DNA of 64,000 nucleotides from Carbonactinospora thermoautotrophica (GCF_001543895.1 NZ_JYIJ01000014.1:62001-126000); one strand, 5' to 3'. Positions 50,485 to 60,862 are shown, numbered from the stretch's first letter. The notes: generated from the letters alone by a model not told the origin. Program-made: numbers and translations.

Positions 50485-51110
50485 TGGGGCTGACCAGGGA
50501 GCAGATGGCGGCGCGCGCCGCGCGGGAACTACGCGATGGCGACTACGTGAACCTCGGGATCGGCCTGCCGACGCTGGTCCCGAACCATGTGGCCGATGAC
50601 GTCGGACTGGTGCTGCAGTCGGAGAACGGCATCCTCGGCACCGGCCCGTACCCGATAGCCGGGGATGAGGATCCCGACCTCATCAACGCCGGCAAGGAAA
50701 CGGTCACGGTACGACCAGGTGCGTCGTTCTTCGACTCTGCGACGAGCTTCGGGATGATCCGTTCTGGAAGGATCGACGTCGCCATTCTGGGCGCGATGCA
50801 GGTCTCCGCCACCGGCGACATCGCCAACTGGGCGATCCCCGGCAAGATGATCAAGGGTATGGGGGGCGCGATGGACCTGGTACACGGCGCGAAGAAGGTC
50901 ATCGTGCTGATGGAGCACCTCGCCAAGGACGGTACGTACAAGATCGTCAACCGGTGCTCCCTTCCCCTGACCGGGGAGCGCGTCGTCCAGCGGATCATCA
51001 CCGACCTCGCCGTCATCGACGTCACGGCCGACGGCCTCGAACTGGTGGAGTGCGCTCCCGGCGTCACCGAGGCCGAGGTCCGCGCGGCGACCGAACCACC
51101 ACTGCGCTAG
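50484..51110 (+). CDS. scoB: 3-oxoacid CoA-transferase subunit B
   Basis: 208 residues. The catalytic glutamate lies in [12 protein letters not shown] (E-N-G motif) after [34 protein letters not shown] is a further family segment. The ATG at 50484 shares a base with the subunit A stop (TGATG); a TTG three bases earlier is possible. It completes the acetoacetate-type CoA-transferase. Confidence 0.92.
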   Translation: MGLTREQMAARAARELRDGDYVNLGIGLPTLVPNHVADDVGLVLQSENGILGTGPYPIAGDEDPDLINAGKETVTVRPGASFFDSATSFGMIRSGRIDVAILGAMQVSATGDIANWAIPGKMIKGMGGAMDLVHGAKKVIVLMEHLAKDGTYKIVNRCSLPLTGERVVQRIITDLAVIDVTADGLELVECAPGVTEAEVRAATEPPLR

Positions 51111-51122
51111 GGAACATCGGGC

Positions 51123-52661
51123 ATGAACATCGCACATCTGCTGGACCGAGCCGCGCAGCACGCGCCGGAGCGCACCGCGCTCTACCTCGGCGCTCGTCCG
51201 CTGCGGACCTATCGACAGCTGCGCGACCGGGTCGCGGCGATCGCCCAGGCGTTGGGCGACCGCGGCTGTCAGCCCGGTGACCGGATAGCGCTGTTCCTGG
51301 GCAACCGACCCGAATACCTGGAACTCGTGCTCGCCGCCTGGTGGGCCGGTCTCGTCGTCGTTCCCATCAACGTCAAGCTGCACCCCGAGGAGGCCGCGTT
51401 CATCCTGACGGACGCACAGGCCCGGCTCCTGGTGACCGACCAGGCCCATGCCGACGAGATGCGTGCGGTCCTCGACGGTGACCGGTCCGGGCTCGACCTG
51501 CTCGTCGCCGACTCGCAGGACTACGACCAGCTACTGCGTACCGGGTCGGCTGCGACGAAGCCGTGTGCGAGCGTCACGGTGACCGACGTCGCGTGGCTGT
51601 TCTACACATCGGGTACGACGGGGCGTCCCAAGGGCGTCATGCTCGCTCACCGTCAGCTGATGGCGATGATCATGTGCTACCACGCGCAGGTGGACGCGGT
51701 GGGGCCAGATGACCGGACGCTGTATGCGGCTCCGATGTCACACGGCGCGGGGATCTACAGCGGGGTCTTCCTGCTGAACGGGTCCGGGCACGTGTTCCCG
51801 CCCAGCGGCGGATTCGACGAGGCTGAGGTCTGCGACATCGCCCGGACCCTGGGGCGGGTTTCGCTGTTCGCCGCTCCCACCATGGTCAACCGCCTGGTAC
51901 GGCACGTCGAGCGGACCGGGGCTCCGGTGAAGGAGACCGGAGCGTTCAAGACCATCACGTACGGGGGCGGCCCCATGTACGTCCACGACCTCATCCGGGC
52001 GCGCCAGGTGATGGGGGACTGCTTCGTCCAGATCTACGGCCAGGGCGAGTCCCCGATGACCATCACGACGCTGAGCCGTGCCGACATCGCCGACGACGGG
52101 CACCCACGATGGCTCGAGCGGATCGGCAGCGTCGGCAAGCCGTTCGCGATGTGCGACGTCGCCGTGGTCGACGCGACCGGGAAGCCGGTCCCACCGGGTG
52201 TGACCGGTGAGGTCGTCGTGCGGGGGGACACGGTGATGCTCGGCTACTGGCGCAATCCCGAAGCCACCGCAGCGACCATCCGTGACGGCTGGTTGTGGAC
52301 GGGTGACCTGGGCAGCCTCGACGAGGACGGATATCTCACCCTCAAAGACCGGTCGAAGGACGTGATCATCAGCGGTGGCTCGAACATCTACCCCCGAGAG
52401 GTCGAGGAGGTCTTGCTCAGGCACGACGGTGTCGCGGAGGTTTCCGTGATCGGCCGCCCGGACCCGGAGTGGGGTGAGGCGGTGGTCGCCTGCGTTGTCC
52501 TGCGCGACCCGTCGGTGGACGCCGACGAGCTCGACAGCTTCTGTCGCCAGCACATCGCTCGGTTCAAGCGACCCAAGGAATACCACTTTCTTGACGCACT
52601 CCCGAAGAACAACTACGGGAAGGTGCTCAAAAGGAAGCTGCGGGAAGGCATCGCAAAATGA
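51123..52661 (+). CDS. Acyl-CoA synthetase (AMP-forming)
   Basis: 512 residues, adenylate-forming class I. It has the P-loop-like FYTSGTTGRPKGVM, the aromatic motif YGQGESPMT, the hinge TGDLGSLDEDGYLTLKDRSKD and the catalytic lysine in NNYGKVLKRKL. It activates a carboxylic acid with ATP to its CoA thioester. In the acetophenone system a CoA ligase (benzoylacetate-CoA ligase) follows the carboxylase genes. Having this and a CoA-transferase together suggests two beta-keto acids, or activation of the thiolysis product. It overlaps the thiolase by 4 bases. Confidence 0.88.
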   Translation: MNIAHLLDRAAQHAPERTALYLGARPLRTYRQLRDRVAAIAQALGDRGCQPGDRIALFLGNRPEYLELVLAAWWAGLVVVPINVKLHPEEAAFILTDAQARLLVTDQAHADEMRAVLDGDRSGLDLLVADSQDYDQLLRTGSAATKPCASVTVTDVAWLFYTSGTTGRPKGVMLAHRQLMAMIMCYHAQVDAVGPDDRTLYAAPMSHGAGIYSGVFLLNGSGHVFPPSGGFDEAEVCDIARTLGRVSLFAAPTMVNRLVRHVERTGAPVKETGAFKTITYGGGPMYVHDLIRARQVMGDCFVQIYGQGESPMTITTLSRADIADDGHPRWLERIGSVGKPFAMCDVAVVDATGKPVPPGVTGEVVVRGDTVMLGYWRNPEATAATIRDGWLWTGDLGSLDEDGYLTLKDRSKDVIISGGSNIYPREVEEVLLRHDGVAEVSVIGRPDPEWGEAVVACVVLRDPSVDADELDSFCRQHIARFKRPKEYHFLDALPKNNYGKVLKRKLREGIAK

Positions 52662-53860
52662 GAGATTGGACGTTACCGTTGGTCGAGCCCGGTCGCCCGG
52701 AGATCACACTGGCCGGCTGGGGGCACTCACGATTCGGCAAGTTGACCGACCAGAGCCTGGAACAGCTGATCATCTCGGTGACCCGGCAAGCCCTGGAGTC
52801 CGCCCAGATCACCGCCCAGGACGTGGACGAAATCGTGCTGGGGCACTACAACGCCGGGCTGGTGCCGTTGGCCTTCCCGTCGTCCCTGGTGCTCCAGGCC
52901 GATGACGACCTCAGGTTCGTCCCGGCCACCCGGGTCGAGAACGCCTGCGCGACCGGTTCCGCGGCGGTGCACCAAGCGGTCCGGTCGCTGTTGGCCGGCA
53001 CCGCCCGCACCGTACTGGTGGTCGGCGTGGAAAAGATGACCGACGCTCCGGCAAGTGTCGGGCGGGCGTTGCTGGGTGCGGACTACGACCTGGCCGGCCA
53101 GGAGTCCGGTGTCGGGTTCGCCGGACTGTTCGCCGAAATCGCGAAGGCCTACTTCGAGCGGTACGGGGACGTCAGCGACGCCATGGCGAAGATCGCGGCG
53201 AAGAACCACCGCAACGGGATGGACAACCCCTATGCGCATCTGCGGCGGGATCTGGGTTACGAATTCTGCGCCACCGTCAGCGCCGACAACCCGCTGGTGG
53301 CCGCTCCGCTGCGGCGTACGGACTGCTCGCCGGTGTCGGATGGCGCGGCGGCGCTGGTGTTGACCACGGCGACCGCCGTGGATGCCGCGCGTCCCCGGGT
53401 ACGGCTGCGCGGGATCGGTCAAGCAAACGACTTCCTGCCGACCAGCCGGCGCGACCCGGTGGCCTTCGCCGGGGCACGTGCGGCTTGGAGCCGGGCTCTG
53501 TCCTCGGCCGGCGTCGGCGTCGACGACCTCGACCTGGTCGAGTTGCACGACTGTTTCACCATCGCCGAACTCCTGCTCTACGAGGTGATCGGCCTGACCG
53601 AACAGGGCAAGGGAGCTCAGGCGATCGAGGAAGGCTGGGTCTACCGGGACGGGAAACTGCCGGTCAACCCGTCTGGCGGGCTGAAGGCGAAGGGGCACCC
53701 GATCGGCGCGACCGGTGTGTCCCAGCACGTGCTGGCCGCCATGCAGCTGTCCGGGACAGCCGGCGACATGCAGATCCCGGGGGCGGGCCTGGCCGGAGTC
53801 TTCAACATGGGAGGTGTCGGGGTCGCCAACTACGCGAGCGTGCTGGAGCGCGTCGACTGA
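52658..53860 (+). CDS. SCP2-type thiolase
   Basis: 400 residues. The nucleophilic Cys is in VENACATGSAAVHQ. The second site reads DLVELHDCFTIAELL, and GGLKAKGHPIGATG contains the catalytic His. The HDCF form is that of the SCP2/non-decarboxylating thiolase branch rather than classic acetyl-CoA acetyltransferases. It should cleave the beta-ketoacyl-CoA formed from the carboxylated ketone into acetyl-CoA and a shorter acyl-CoA. Confidence 0.88.
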   Translation: MRDWTLPLVEPGRPEITLAGWGHSRFGKLTDQSLEQLIISVTRQALESAQITAQDVDEIVLGHYNAGLVPLAFPSSLVLQADDDLRFVPATRVENACATGSAAVHQAVRSLLAGTARTVLVVGVEKMTDAPASVGRALLGADYDLAGQESGVGFAGLFAEIAKAYFERYGDVSDAMAKIAAKNHRNGMDNPYAHLRRDLGYEFCATVSADNPLVAAPLRRTDCSPVSDGAAALVLTTATAVDAARPRVRLRGIGQANDFLPTSRRDPVAFAGARAAWSRALSSAGVGVDDLDLVELHDCFTIAELLLYEVIGLTEQGKGAQAIEEGWVYRDGKLPVNPSGGLKAKGHPIGATGVSQHVLAAMQLSGTAGDMQIPGAGLAGVFNMGGVGVANYASVLERVD

Positions 53861-54019
53861 GACCTGATGGCGTTCGCCGGACGGCGCGGCCCAGGCCATA
53901 ATGCCAGGACACCTGCAGCGCGGTGCCGCCCGTACGTCGCGCCCGGGGATCGACCCGCGGGCGGTCACGGGATCGTGGCCGCCCGTTGCCCGGCGTGCGA
54001 CAGAGCGAGGAGGCCGCCG

Positions 54020-56896
54020 ATGACCGTTGACCCGACCAGCGCGATCACGAAGTACCGGCCGCCGCCTCCGGCTGGCAACCTCGTCGTGAGAAGCCGACTG
54101 ATCGACGTTTTGCGGGCCGGGCAAGGTCGGCGTCTCGTCCTGATCCACGCACCAGCCGGCTTCGGCAAGACCACGCTCGCGGCGCAGTGGCGCGACGAGC
54201 TCACGGCCCAGGGTGTGGCGGTCGCGTGGCTGGCCATGGACCGCGACGACAACAACGCCGTCTGGTTCCTGGCCCACCTGATCGAGTCGATACGTCGGGT
54301 GCAACCCAACCTGGTCGGTGAACTGGGCGAAATCCTCGAGGAAAATGCCGACCAGGCGGAGCGCTACGTGCTGGCCGCCCTCGTCAACGCCATCGACGCG
54401 TCAGGCCGCGACCTGGTGATCGTCGTTGACGACTGGCATCGGGTGACCGACGGCCGGACGCTGGCCGCGATGGACTTCCTGCTGGACATCGCGAGCACCC
54501 ACCTGCAGCTCATCGTCACCAGCCGCACCCGGTCCGGGCTCCCGCTGGCGCGGCTGCGGGTCCGCGATCAGCTGGTCGAAATCGACTCTGGCGCGCTGCG
54601 GTTCGACGACTCCGAATCCCAGACGCTGCTCGTGGACATCAATGGCCTCGAGCTGGCCGAGGCCGATGTCGCCCACCTGCGGGACACCACCGATGGCTGG
54701 GTGGCGGCGCTGAAGCTGGTCTCACTGTCCCTGCGCGGTCGTGCCGATCCCGGTGAGCTGGTCGGGCGGCTGTCCGGTCGCCACCATTCGATCAGTGAGT
54801 ATCTCGCCGAAAACGTCCTGGACACCCTGGATCCCGACATACTGCACTTCCTGCTGACCACCTCGGTGACCGAGCGGCTGTGCGGCGGCCTGGCTTCGGC
54901 GTTGTCCGGGGTCGAGCGGGGTCAAGCCATGCTCGAGCTGGTCGAAGCCAACGACCTCTTCCTGCGGCCGTTGGACGAGGAACAGGAATGGTTCCGCTAC
55001 CACCACCTGTTCGCGGACTTCCTGCGTCGCCGACTCGAACGGGACCATCCGACGTGGGTCGCGGGGCTGCACCTGACCGCCTCCCAGTGGTTCGCGGAGA
55101 ACAACCTGATCAGCGAGGCCGTCGACCACGCCTTGCTGGCCGGCGATGTCGAGCGTGCGGTCGACCTGGTCGAGGAGCACGCCATGCACCTGGTCGAACA
55201 CTCGCAGATGGCCACGCTCCTCCGGTTGCTGGAGAAGCTCCCAGCGGGTCCGGTGACGACCCGGCCAGGCTTGCAGATCGCCATCGCCTGGGCGAACTGC
55301 CTGCTGCACCGCTCGGCGGCAGCTCAGGACGCGCTGGACCACGTACGCGCGGCCCTTGCGGTGGCCGGCGTGACGTCGGCGGACCAACGCGAGCGGGGGA
55401 GCGACGACGGCGCCGAGCGCGTCCGCGAGGACCTCCTGGTCGAGGCGTCCGTGGTCCAGGGCTGCATCGACATCTACGCCGACCGCATCGACCGGGCTGA
55501 GGAGCTGGTCGCGCCCTGCTTCGTCCGGCCGGACTCCTTGCGTCCGTGGGTCGTGGTCGTCGCTGCCAACATCGCGACCTATTCCGACATTCACCAATTC
55601 GACTTCGAGGCGGCGCTGGCGCGACAGCGCTGGGCTCGCCGGTATCACGGGCACACCGCCGGCCCCTTCAGCGGCGTCTACGGGCACTGCTTCGCGGGCA
55701 TCGCCGCGGGGGAACAGTTGGATCTGGCTGCCGCTGAGCGCCACTTCCGGGCAGCGTTGGACCTGGCTCGTCGCTCGGCAGGGCGGCACTCCCATGCCGC
55801 GAGGTTGGCGGGCGCGCTGCTCGGAGACCTGCTCTATCAGCGGGGGGAGCTCTCCGAGGCGGAACGTCTGCTCGACGAGAGTCACGAACTCGGCGCCGAG
55901 AGCGGTGTGGTCGACTTCATGCTCGCCACGTACACCACGTTGGCGCGGATCAAGGCGCTGCGCGGCAACCTTCCCGCCGCACGCGCTCTGCTCGACGAGG
56001 GTGCCGAGGCTGCCGCCGACCTGCGTCTGGAGCGCCTCGCCGCGGGGGTGAACCTCGCGCGTGTCGAGCTGGGCTTGATGACGCTTGACGAACTGGCCGC
56101 TGTGGCCGAGGCCCGGGTGCCGGAGCGGGAGCAGAGGGGTGGTCGTGCGTTCGCCGATGGGATCGCCGTCGTCACCCGGGAGCTCACGGAAATCGCCGCG
56201 GTCCGCGCTGCCCACTTGCTGGCTCCGGACCGTGCGGGGCCCGCGGCCGACGAGGGTAGGCGGGTCGCGGCCCTGGTGGCCGAGATGGAGAGGGCTGGGC
56301 GGGCCAAGGCAGCGCTTCAGGCCCGGATCCTGCTGGTCGCGTGCCTGGTGCAGGCGGGCGAGACCGAGCGCGCCCAGGACGAGTTCCTCCCGGTGCTCGC
56401 GCGGTGCGCGGAGCTCGGTTTGATCCGACCCCTGCTCGATGGCGGTCCCGAGATCACGGCACTGGTCGCCACCCTGCGTGAGAACCAGCGTCTGGGTCGG
56501 CTGAGCCCCGGTGCGGTTCCGAGGGAGTTCCTCTCCCGGCTCCTGGTAACCGACCGCGAGGCGCGCGAGGCGGCTGGTCGCAGGACGGCGGCACGGGACA
56601 CCACAGGGCCAGCCAAGGAGGTCCACGGGGGCACCACGTCCGGGGCAACGCTGGCTGAGCGCTCGGCGGATCAGTCGCCCTGCGCGCGAGTCCGGGCCGA
56701 AGATCCGCTGTCCGCGCGCGAGTGGGAGATCCTCAAGTTGCTGGACCGAGGATGTTCCAACCGAGAGATCGCCCGGGATCTCGGGCTAGGCGTCAACACC
56801 GTGAAGTGGTACCTGAAGAGCCTGTTCGTCAAGCTCGGCGTGGGGCGGCGTCAGGAATGCGTCGCCGAGGCGCGCAGGCGCGAGCTGATTACCTGA
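54020..56896 (+). CDS. MalT/LAL-type LuxR family regulator
   Basis: 958 residues. An N-terminal STAND ATPase has Walker A HAPAGFGKTT (43-52) and Walker B DLVIVVDDWHRV. A long tetratricopeptide-like helical region spans about 330-830. A C-terminal LuxR HTH (LSAREWEILKLLDRGCSNREIARDLGLGVNTVKWYLKSLFVKLG) ends the protein. Such regulators activate catabolic operons on binding an inducer and ATP, so it likely controls the ketone carboxylase operon upstream. The ATG at 54020 follows GAGGAGG. A short palindrome CCTGACGTCAGG (56892-56903) covers its stop codon. Confidence 0.88.
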   Translation: MTVDPTSAITKYRPPPPAGNLVVRSRLIDVLRAGQGRRLVLIHAPAGFGKTTLAAQWRDELTAQGVAVAWLAMDRDDNNAVWFLAHLIESIRRVQPNLVGELGEILEENADQAERYVLAALVNAIDASGRDLVIVVDDWHRVTDGRTLAAMDFLLDIASTHLQLIVTSRTRSGLPLARLRVRDQLVEIDSGALRFDDSESQTLLVDINGLELAEADVAHLRDTTDGWVAALKLVSLSLRGRADPGELVGRLSGRHHSISEYLAENVLDTLDPDILHFLLTTSVTERLCGGLASALSGVERGQAMLELVEANDLFLRPLDEEQEWFRYHHLFADFLRRRLERDHPTWVAGLHLTASQWFAENNLISEAVDHALLAGDVERAVDLVEEHAMHLVEHSQMATLLRLLEKLPAGPVTTRPGLQIAIAWANCLLHRSAAAQDALDHVRAALAVAGVTSADQRERGSDDGAERVREDLLVEASVVQGCIDIYADRIDRAEELVAPCFVRPDSLRPWVVVVAANIATYSDIHQFDFEAALARQRWARRYHGHTAGPFSGVYGHCFAGIAAGEQLDLAAAERHFRAALDLARRSAGRHSHAARLAGALLGDLLYQRGELSEAERLLDESHELGAESGVVDFMLATYTTLARIKALRGNLPAARALLDEGAEAAADLRLERLAAGVNLARVELGLMTLDELAAVAEARVPEREQRGGRAFADGIAVVTRELTEIAAVRAAHLLAPDRAGPAADEGRRVAALVAEMERAGRAKAALQARILLVACLVQAGETERAQDEFLPVLARCAELGLIRPLLDGGPEITALVATLRENQRLGRLSPGAVPREFLSRLLVTDREAREAAGRRTAARDTTGPAKEVHGGTTSGATLAERSADQSPCARVRAEDPLSAREWEILKLLDRGCSNREIARDLGLGVNTVKWYLKSLFVKLGVGRRQECVAEARRRELIT

Positions 56897-57019
56897 CGTC
56901 AGGCGACGTAGGCCCAACACGCGAAGCCTGCGGCTGTTCGACGAAGGACGGGACGTGACCCGAGATCAATCAGGATTGAGCCGCCGACGGAGTCAACAGG
57001 TCGCGGGGGTCTTTCGGCC

Positions 57020-59095
57020 CTAGCGGGGTCGTCGGACCACGATGCGCCAGTCGGCCGCGACGCAGCCGTCCCGGCCGCACAGGACCGGATTCAGGTCCAG
57101 CTCACTGATCTCAGGCACGGCGGCGAGGAGGTCGCCGACCGCGCGGACCAGGTGGGAGAGCGCGGCGAGGTCGGCGGGTTCGCGGCCCCGGGCGCCGCGG
57201 AGCACGGCGAAGCCCCGCAACCGGGTGATGAGGTGGTGGGCTTCCGCCACGGAGAGGGGAGCCAGCGCGAGGGCGACGTCGTCGAGCACCTCGACGAGTA
57301 CCCCGCCGAGGCCGACCGCCACCGTCGGGCCGAACTGCGGGTCCCGGACGCCTCCGACGACGACCTCGGTGCCTTCGGCCTGCGGCTGGACGAGCACCCG
57401 CGCGCCGGGAGCGAGGGCGAGCAGGTCGCGGGCCGCGGCGGCCACGGCGTCCGCGTCGGGCAGGCCGAGTCGCACGCCACCCGCGTCGCTCTTGTGCGGC
57501 AGGCTGGGGTGCAAGACCTTGACCACCGCGGGGTAGCCGAGGGCTTCGGCGGCGGCGACCGCCTCGGCTACGGTCGCGCACGTCCGGTGGGCGACCGTCG
57601 GGATACCCGCAGCCGCGAGCACCGCGGCTGCGATGTCGGCGTCGAGCAGCCCGTCCGGCATCGTCGGCAGGCCAGCGGGCCGCGGCGGGGTGGAGGGACG
57701 CTGCCGTACTCGGGTGCGCGCCGCCCCGTACCGGGCGGCGTGGCCGATAGCACGCGCGGTGCGCTCCGGCCATTCGAAGCACGGCACGCCCGCCTCCTGC
57801 AGCAGGTCGGCTCCGGCCCGGGTGGCCCGCGAGGCGACCCAGCACACGTACACCGGCACCGGCACGCCGTCGACGCGCAGCTTGATGGCCGCGTCCCGCA
57901 CGGCGCGCGTGACGGCCTCGTCCGCCGCGCGTTGCAGGAGCACCGGCACGACGGCGTCGACCTCGCCCGACCGGGCGAGCCGGTCCACCAGCGCCGGATA
58001 CAGCTCGGTGAACCGGCCCCACACCGGCGTGATGTCGACCGGGTTGCGCGGGCTGGCGTACGCGGGCAGCAGCCGGCGCAGCTCCTCCTGCAGCGCCGGG
58101 GACAGCTCGGGTACCTCCAGGCCCTCGTCGGCCAGCAGGTCGGTGAGCTCCACGCCCGTGCCGCCGGAGTTGGTGATGATCGCGACCCGCGGCCCGGCCG
58201 GCGGCGGCTGGGTGTCCAGGGCACGTGCCGCGTCCAGCATCTCCAGTCCGGAGCGGGCCACGGTCACGCCCGCCTGGGCCAGCGCTGCCCGCCAGAGGCG
58301 CTCCTGCCCGGTGAGTGCAGCGGTGTGCGACAGGGCGGCGCGAGCACCGGCGGGGGACCGGCCGGTCTTGGTGACGATCACCGGCTTGTGGGGGGTGACC
58401 CGGCACGCCTCCTCGAAGAACGCCCGGCCGTCGGACAGGGACTCACAGAAGAAGCACAGCGTGTGGCTGGCGGTGTCGGACCCCAGGTACCGCAGGAGTT
58501 CGGCATCCCCCACGTCGGCCTTGTTGCCGGCCGCATAGACCTTCGCGAACCTGGTGCGCTCGTCCAGCCCGAGCGTGTAGATGGCCATCCCGTAGGCGCC
58601 GGATTGGGTCACCAGGCTGATGCCACCGCCGCCGCCCGGTAGGCCGGGGGCCAGGGAGGCGTTGAGGGGGAGGTCGCAGTTTTGGACCCCCAAGCAGTTG
58701 GGGCCCACGATCCGCACCCCGCCCGCCCGCGCCGCCGCCAGCAGTTCGCGTTGCAGGCGGGCTCCTTCCGGCCCGGTCTCGGCGAACCCGCTGCTGATCA
58801 CGACCGCGGCGCGGACGCCCTTGGCGGACGCGTCTCGGATCACCCCTGCTGCGGCGTGCGCGGGCACCGCCACGACGGCCAGGTCCACCTCGCCCTCGAC
58901 GTCGCGCAGGGTCGGGTAGGCCGGGCGGCCTGCGACCGACGCGGCCGACGGCGTCACCGGCACGACCTCGCCGGGGAAGCTCTCCAGGTTGCGCCACAGG
59001 AGCGCGCCGACCGTGCCGGGCCGGTCGGAGGCGCCGACCAGCGCTACCCGACGCGGTTCGAACACAGCGGCCAGGGCGCTGGCCGGGGTCAGCAT
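57020..59095 (-). CDS. ADP-forming acyl-CoA synthetase (fused alpha-beta)
   Basis: 691 residues. The CoA-binding Rossmann domain (PRRVALVGASDRPGTVGALLW) and ligase domains carry the phosphorylated His in ARAALSHTAALTG; an ATP-grasp domain (about 470-691, HPSLPHKSDAGGVRLG) follows. It interconverts acyl-CoA + ADP + Pi and acid + ATP + CoA. Its last ~80 codons are duplicated as a fragment at 40445-40692. Its start overlaps the CoA-transferase gene by 7 bases, so it is the last member of a six-gene minus-strand operon. Confidence 0.9.
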   Translation of the reverse strand: MLTPASALAAVFEPRRVALVGASDRPGTVGALLWRNLESFPGEVVPVTPSAASVAGRPAYPTLRDVEGEVDLAVVAVPAHAAAGVIRDASAKGVRAAVVISSGFAETGPEGARLQRELLAAARAGGVRIVGPNCLGVQNCDLPLNASLAPGLPGGGGGISLVTQSGAYGMAIYTLGLDERTRFAKVYAAGNKADVGDAELLRYLGSDTASHTLCFFCESLSDGRAFFEEACRVTPHKPVIVTKTGRSPAGARAALSHTAALTGQERLWRAALAQAGVTVARSGLEMLDAARALDTQPPPAGPRVAIITNSGGTGVELTDLLADEGLEVPELSPALQEELRRLLPAYASPRNPVDITPVWGRFTELYPALVDRLARSGEVDAVVPVLLQRAADEAVTRAVRDAAIKLRVDGVPVPVYVCWVASRATRAGADLLQEAGVPCFEWPERTARAIGHAARYGAARTRVRQRPSTPPRPAGLPTMPDGLLDADIAAAVLAAAGIPTVAHRTCATVAEAVAAAEALGYPAVVKVLHPSLPHKSDAGGVRLGLPDADAVAAAARDLLALAPGARVLVQPQAEGTEVVVGGVRDPQFGPTVAVGLGGVLVEVLDDVALALAPLSVAEAHHLITRLRGFAVLRGARGREPADLAALSHLVRAVGDLLAAVPEISELDLNPVLCGRDGCVAADWRIVVRRPR

Positions 59096-59919
59096 GAGCA
59101 GGCCGCGTGGGTGCCGTGGACGAAGGTGCGCCCCAGTTCTTCGGGGCTGAACTCCGCGCGCCGGACACCGAGCGGGTCGATGGTCCGCACCGCCGCGAGC
59201 TCGGCGGAGCTCGGCGGATCCACCGGCCGCAGGTCGCCCGCCACCCGCAGCTCGAAGCCGGTCGCGGCCCGCACCGTGTCGAGGCTGACGTCCGGGAAGA
59301 TCCGGCGCAAGCGGGCGTGGCCGTCCGCGTCGTAGTCGAACACCCCCAGCTCGGTGACGAGCCACTCCGGCCCGCCCCCGGTGAACCCGAGCTCGGCGCG
59401 GCTCCCCTCCGGGGTGCGGTGGCCCATGTCGGTGATGAAGTCGCAGCGCTCCACCAGGGTGCGGCCCGACCGGTGCCGGGTCGTCCACAGCGTCAGGTGC
59501 CGGACGGTCGCCGCCAGGTTGCAGCCGCCGCCACCGCCGCCGAGCTTGACCTTGGGCCGGTCCAGCGGCCCGATCGCGGTCACGTTGGTGTTGCCGTACG
59601 CGTCGATCTGGCCGCCGGAGAGGAACATCCGGTCCACGTCACCGCGGGCAGCGGCGTCGAAGAACTCCTCGAAGCGCATCCGGTATCTTGCGCCCTGTTG
59701 CAGGCTCAGGTCGTTGCCGGTGGGCGGGATGAACGGCGGCTCCGGGTTGACCGCGTAGGTGGCGCCCTCGATCAGCAGCATGTCCCGGGCGAAGGTTCGG
59801 CGCGCCACGTGCATCGCCACCTGCGCGCAGGGGCTGCCGAAGCCGTGGAAGACCACCTCGCGGTCCCGGATCGTGCGCGCCAGCAAGACCACGAACCACT
59901 CGTCGATCGAGAAACTCAT
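59089..59919 (-). CDS. CoA-transferase subunit B (glutaconate CoA-transferase/IpdB-like)
   Basis: 276 residues. Family features are VFHGFGSPCAQVAMHVARRTF, GDVDRMFLSGGQIDAYGNTN and KLGGGGGGCNLAATVRH. It resembles IpdB-type beta subunits, some of which are hydrolases rather than transferases. It is paired by a 4-base overlap with the A subunit gene. The substrate is unknown; ring- or branched-acyl thioesters are typical. Confidence 0.82.
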   Translation of the reverse strand: MSFSIDEWFVVLLARTIRDREVVFHGFGSPCAQVAMHVARRTFARDMLLIEGATYAVNPEPPFIPPTGNDLSLQQGARYRMRFEEFFDAAARGDVDRMFLSGGQIDAYGNTNVTAIGPLDRPKVKLGGGGGGCNLAATVRHLTLWTTRHRSGRTLVERCDFITDMGHRTPEGSRAELGFTGGGPEWLVTELGVFDYDADGHARLRRIFPDVSLDTVRAATGFELRVAGDLRPVDPPSSAELAAVRTIDPLGVRRAEFSPEELGRTFVHGTHAACSC

Positions 59920-60836
59920 GCGAAGAGCTCCTTCCACGCGGCCGTCGAGGCGGACCAGGTCGTGAGCTTGGCAAGCCGGTCCTCCCCGACCGCCTTGCGA
60001 TACGCCTCCTCGGTCGGGGCCCCGGTGACGTACCGGTCGAGATAGCGGGCCAGCTCCGTGCCTCCGGCCGCGGCCGCGCGGGTGTACTCGACCAGATGCG
60101 GCCGGTCGTAGGCGTAGGCCGGATAGCACGAGGTGGGGTGGGCGCCGTACGGCACCTCGGCCACCGCGCTCACCAGGTGCGCCGGGATCGTCACGCCCGC
60201 CCGCACCACCTCCTCGGTGGACACCACCCGTTCCACCGTCGCGACGACGTTCCGCGCGGCCGCGGCGAACCGCTCGTCGAGCACGTACGGCTGGTCCAGG
60301 TGCAGGTTGCCATGACGGTCGCCGAGCGGCGCGTGGATCAGGGCGACGTCCGGGCGCAGCGGCGGGACGGCCACGAGCGTCTCGCCCGTGAAGGGGCAGG
60401 TGATCTCGCGGTACTCCGGGTGCAGGCGTCGGATGTCGGACCCCTTGACGCCCCGGACCGGCATGAACGGCAGGCCGAACTCGGCGGCGCGTAGCTGCGC
60501 GAGAATGGTCGCGCAGCAGCTCTCCCGGATTTCGACGGTGCCCTCCTGGGCCGCGCGTCGGTATGCCGGGGCGAGGCCCAGGTCCTGCTCGAAGCCGACG
60601 TAGCTCTCCTCGCATACGGCGACCGCGCCGGCGGCCACCAGCAGGTCGACGTCGATGCCGTGCGCCGAACCGACCACGTGCAGGCCGCGGCGGCCCTGGC
60701 GGATGAGCTCGCGGACCAGCGCCATCGGCAGGCGGGCCGACAGGCCTCCGCCCAGCGCGACCATGGCGCCGTCTGTGACGAACCCGGCGGCCCGCTCGAG
60801 GTCGACGAGCTTGTCGGGGTCCAGGTGGAAGGGCAT
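59916..60836 (-). CDS. CoA-transferase subunit A (glutaconate CoA-transferase/IpdA-like)
   Basis: 306 residues: DGAMVALGGGLSARLPMALVRELIRQG, HVVGSAHGIDVDLLVAAGAV, PFMPVRGVKGSDIRRLHPEY and DVALIHAPLGDRHGNLHL. These are typical of glutaconate CoA-transferase alpha subunits. It lies 26 bases after the SDR gene in the same operon. Together with subunit B and the ADP-forming synthetase it makes a CoA-handling set separate from the one at 49711-51110. Confidence 0.84.
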   Translation of the reverse strand: MPFHLDPDKLVDLERAAGFVTDGAMVALGGGLSARLPMALVRELIRQGRRGLHVVGSAHGIDVDLLVAAGAVAVCEESYVGFEQDLGLAPAYRRAAQEGTVEIRESCCATILAQLRAAEFGLPFMPVRGVKGSDIRRLHPEYREITCPFTGETLVAVPPLRPDVALIHAPLGDRHGNLHLDQPYVLDERFAAAARNVVATVERVVSTEEVVRAGVTIPAHLVSAVAEVPYGAHPTSCYPAYAYDRPHLVEYTRAAAAGGTELARYLDRYVTGAPTEEAYRKAVGEDRLAKLTTWSASTAAWKELFA

Positions 60837-60862
60837 GGCTCGGTCTCCTCCCGCTGTGGCTC

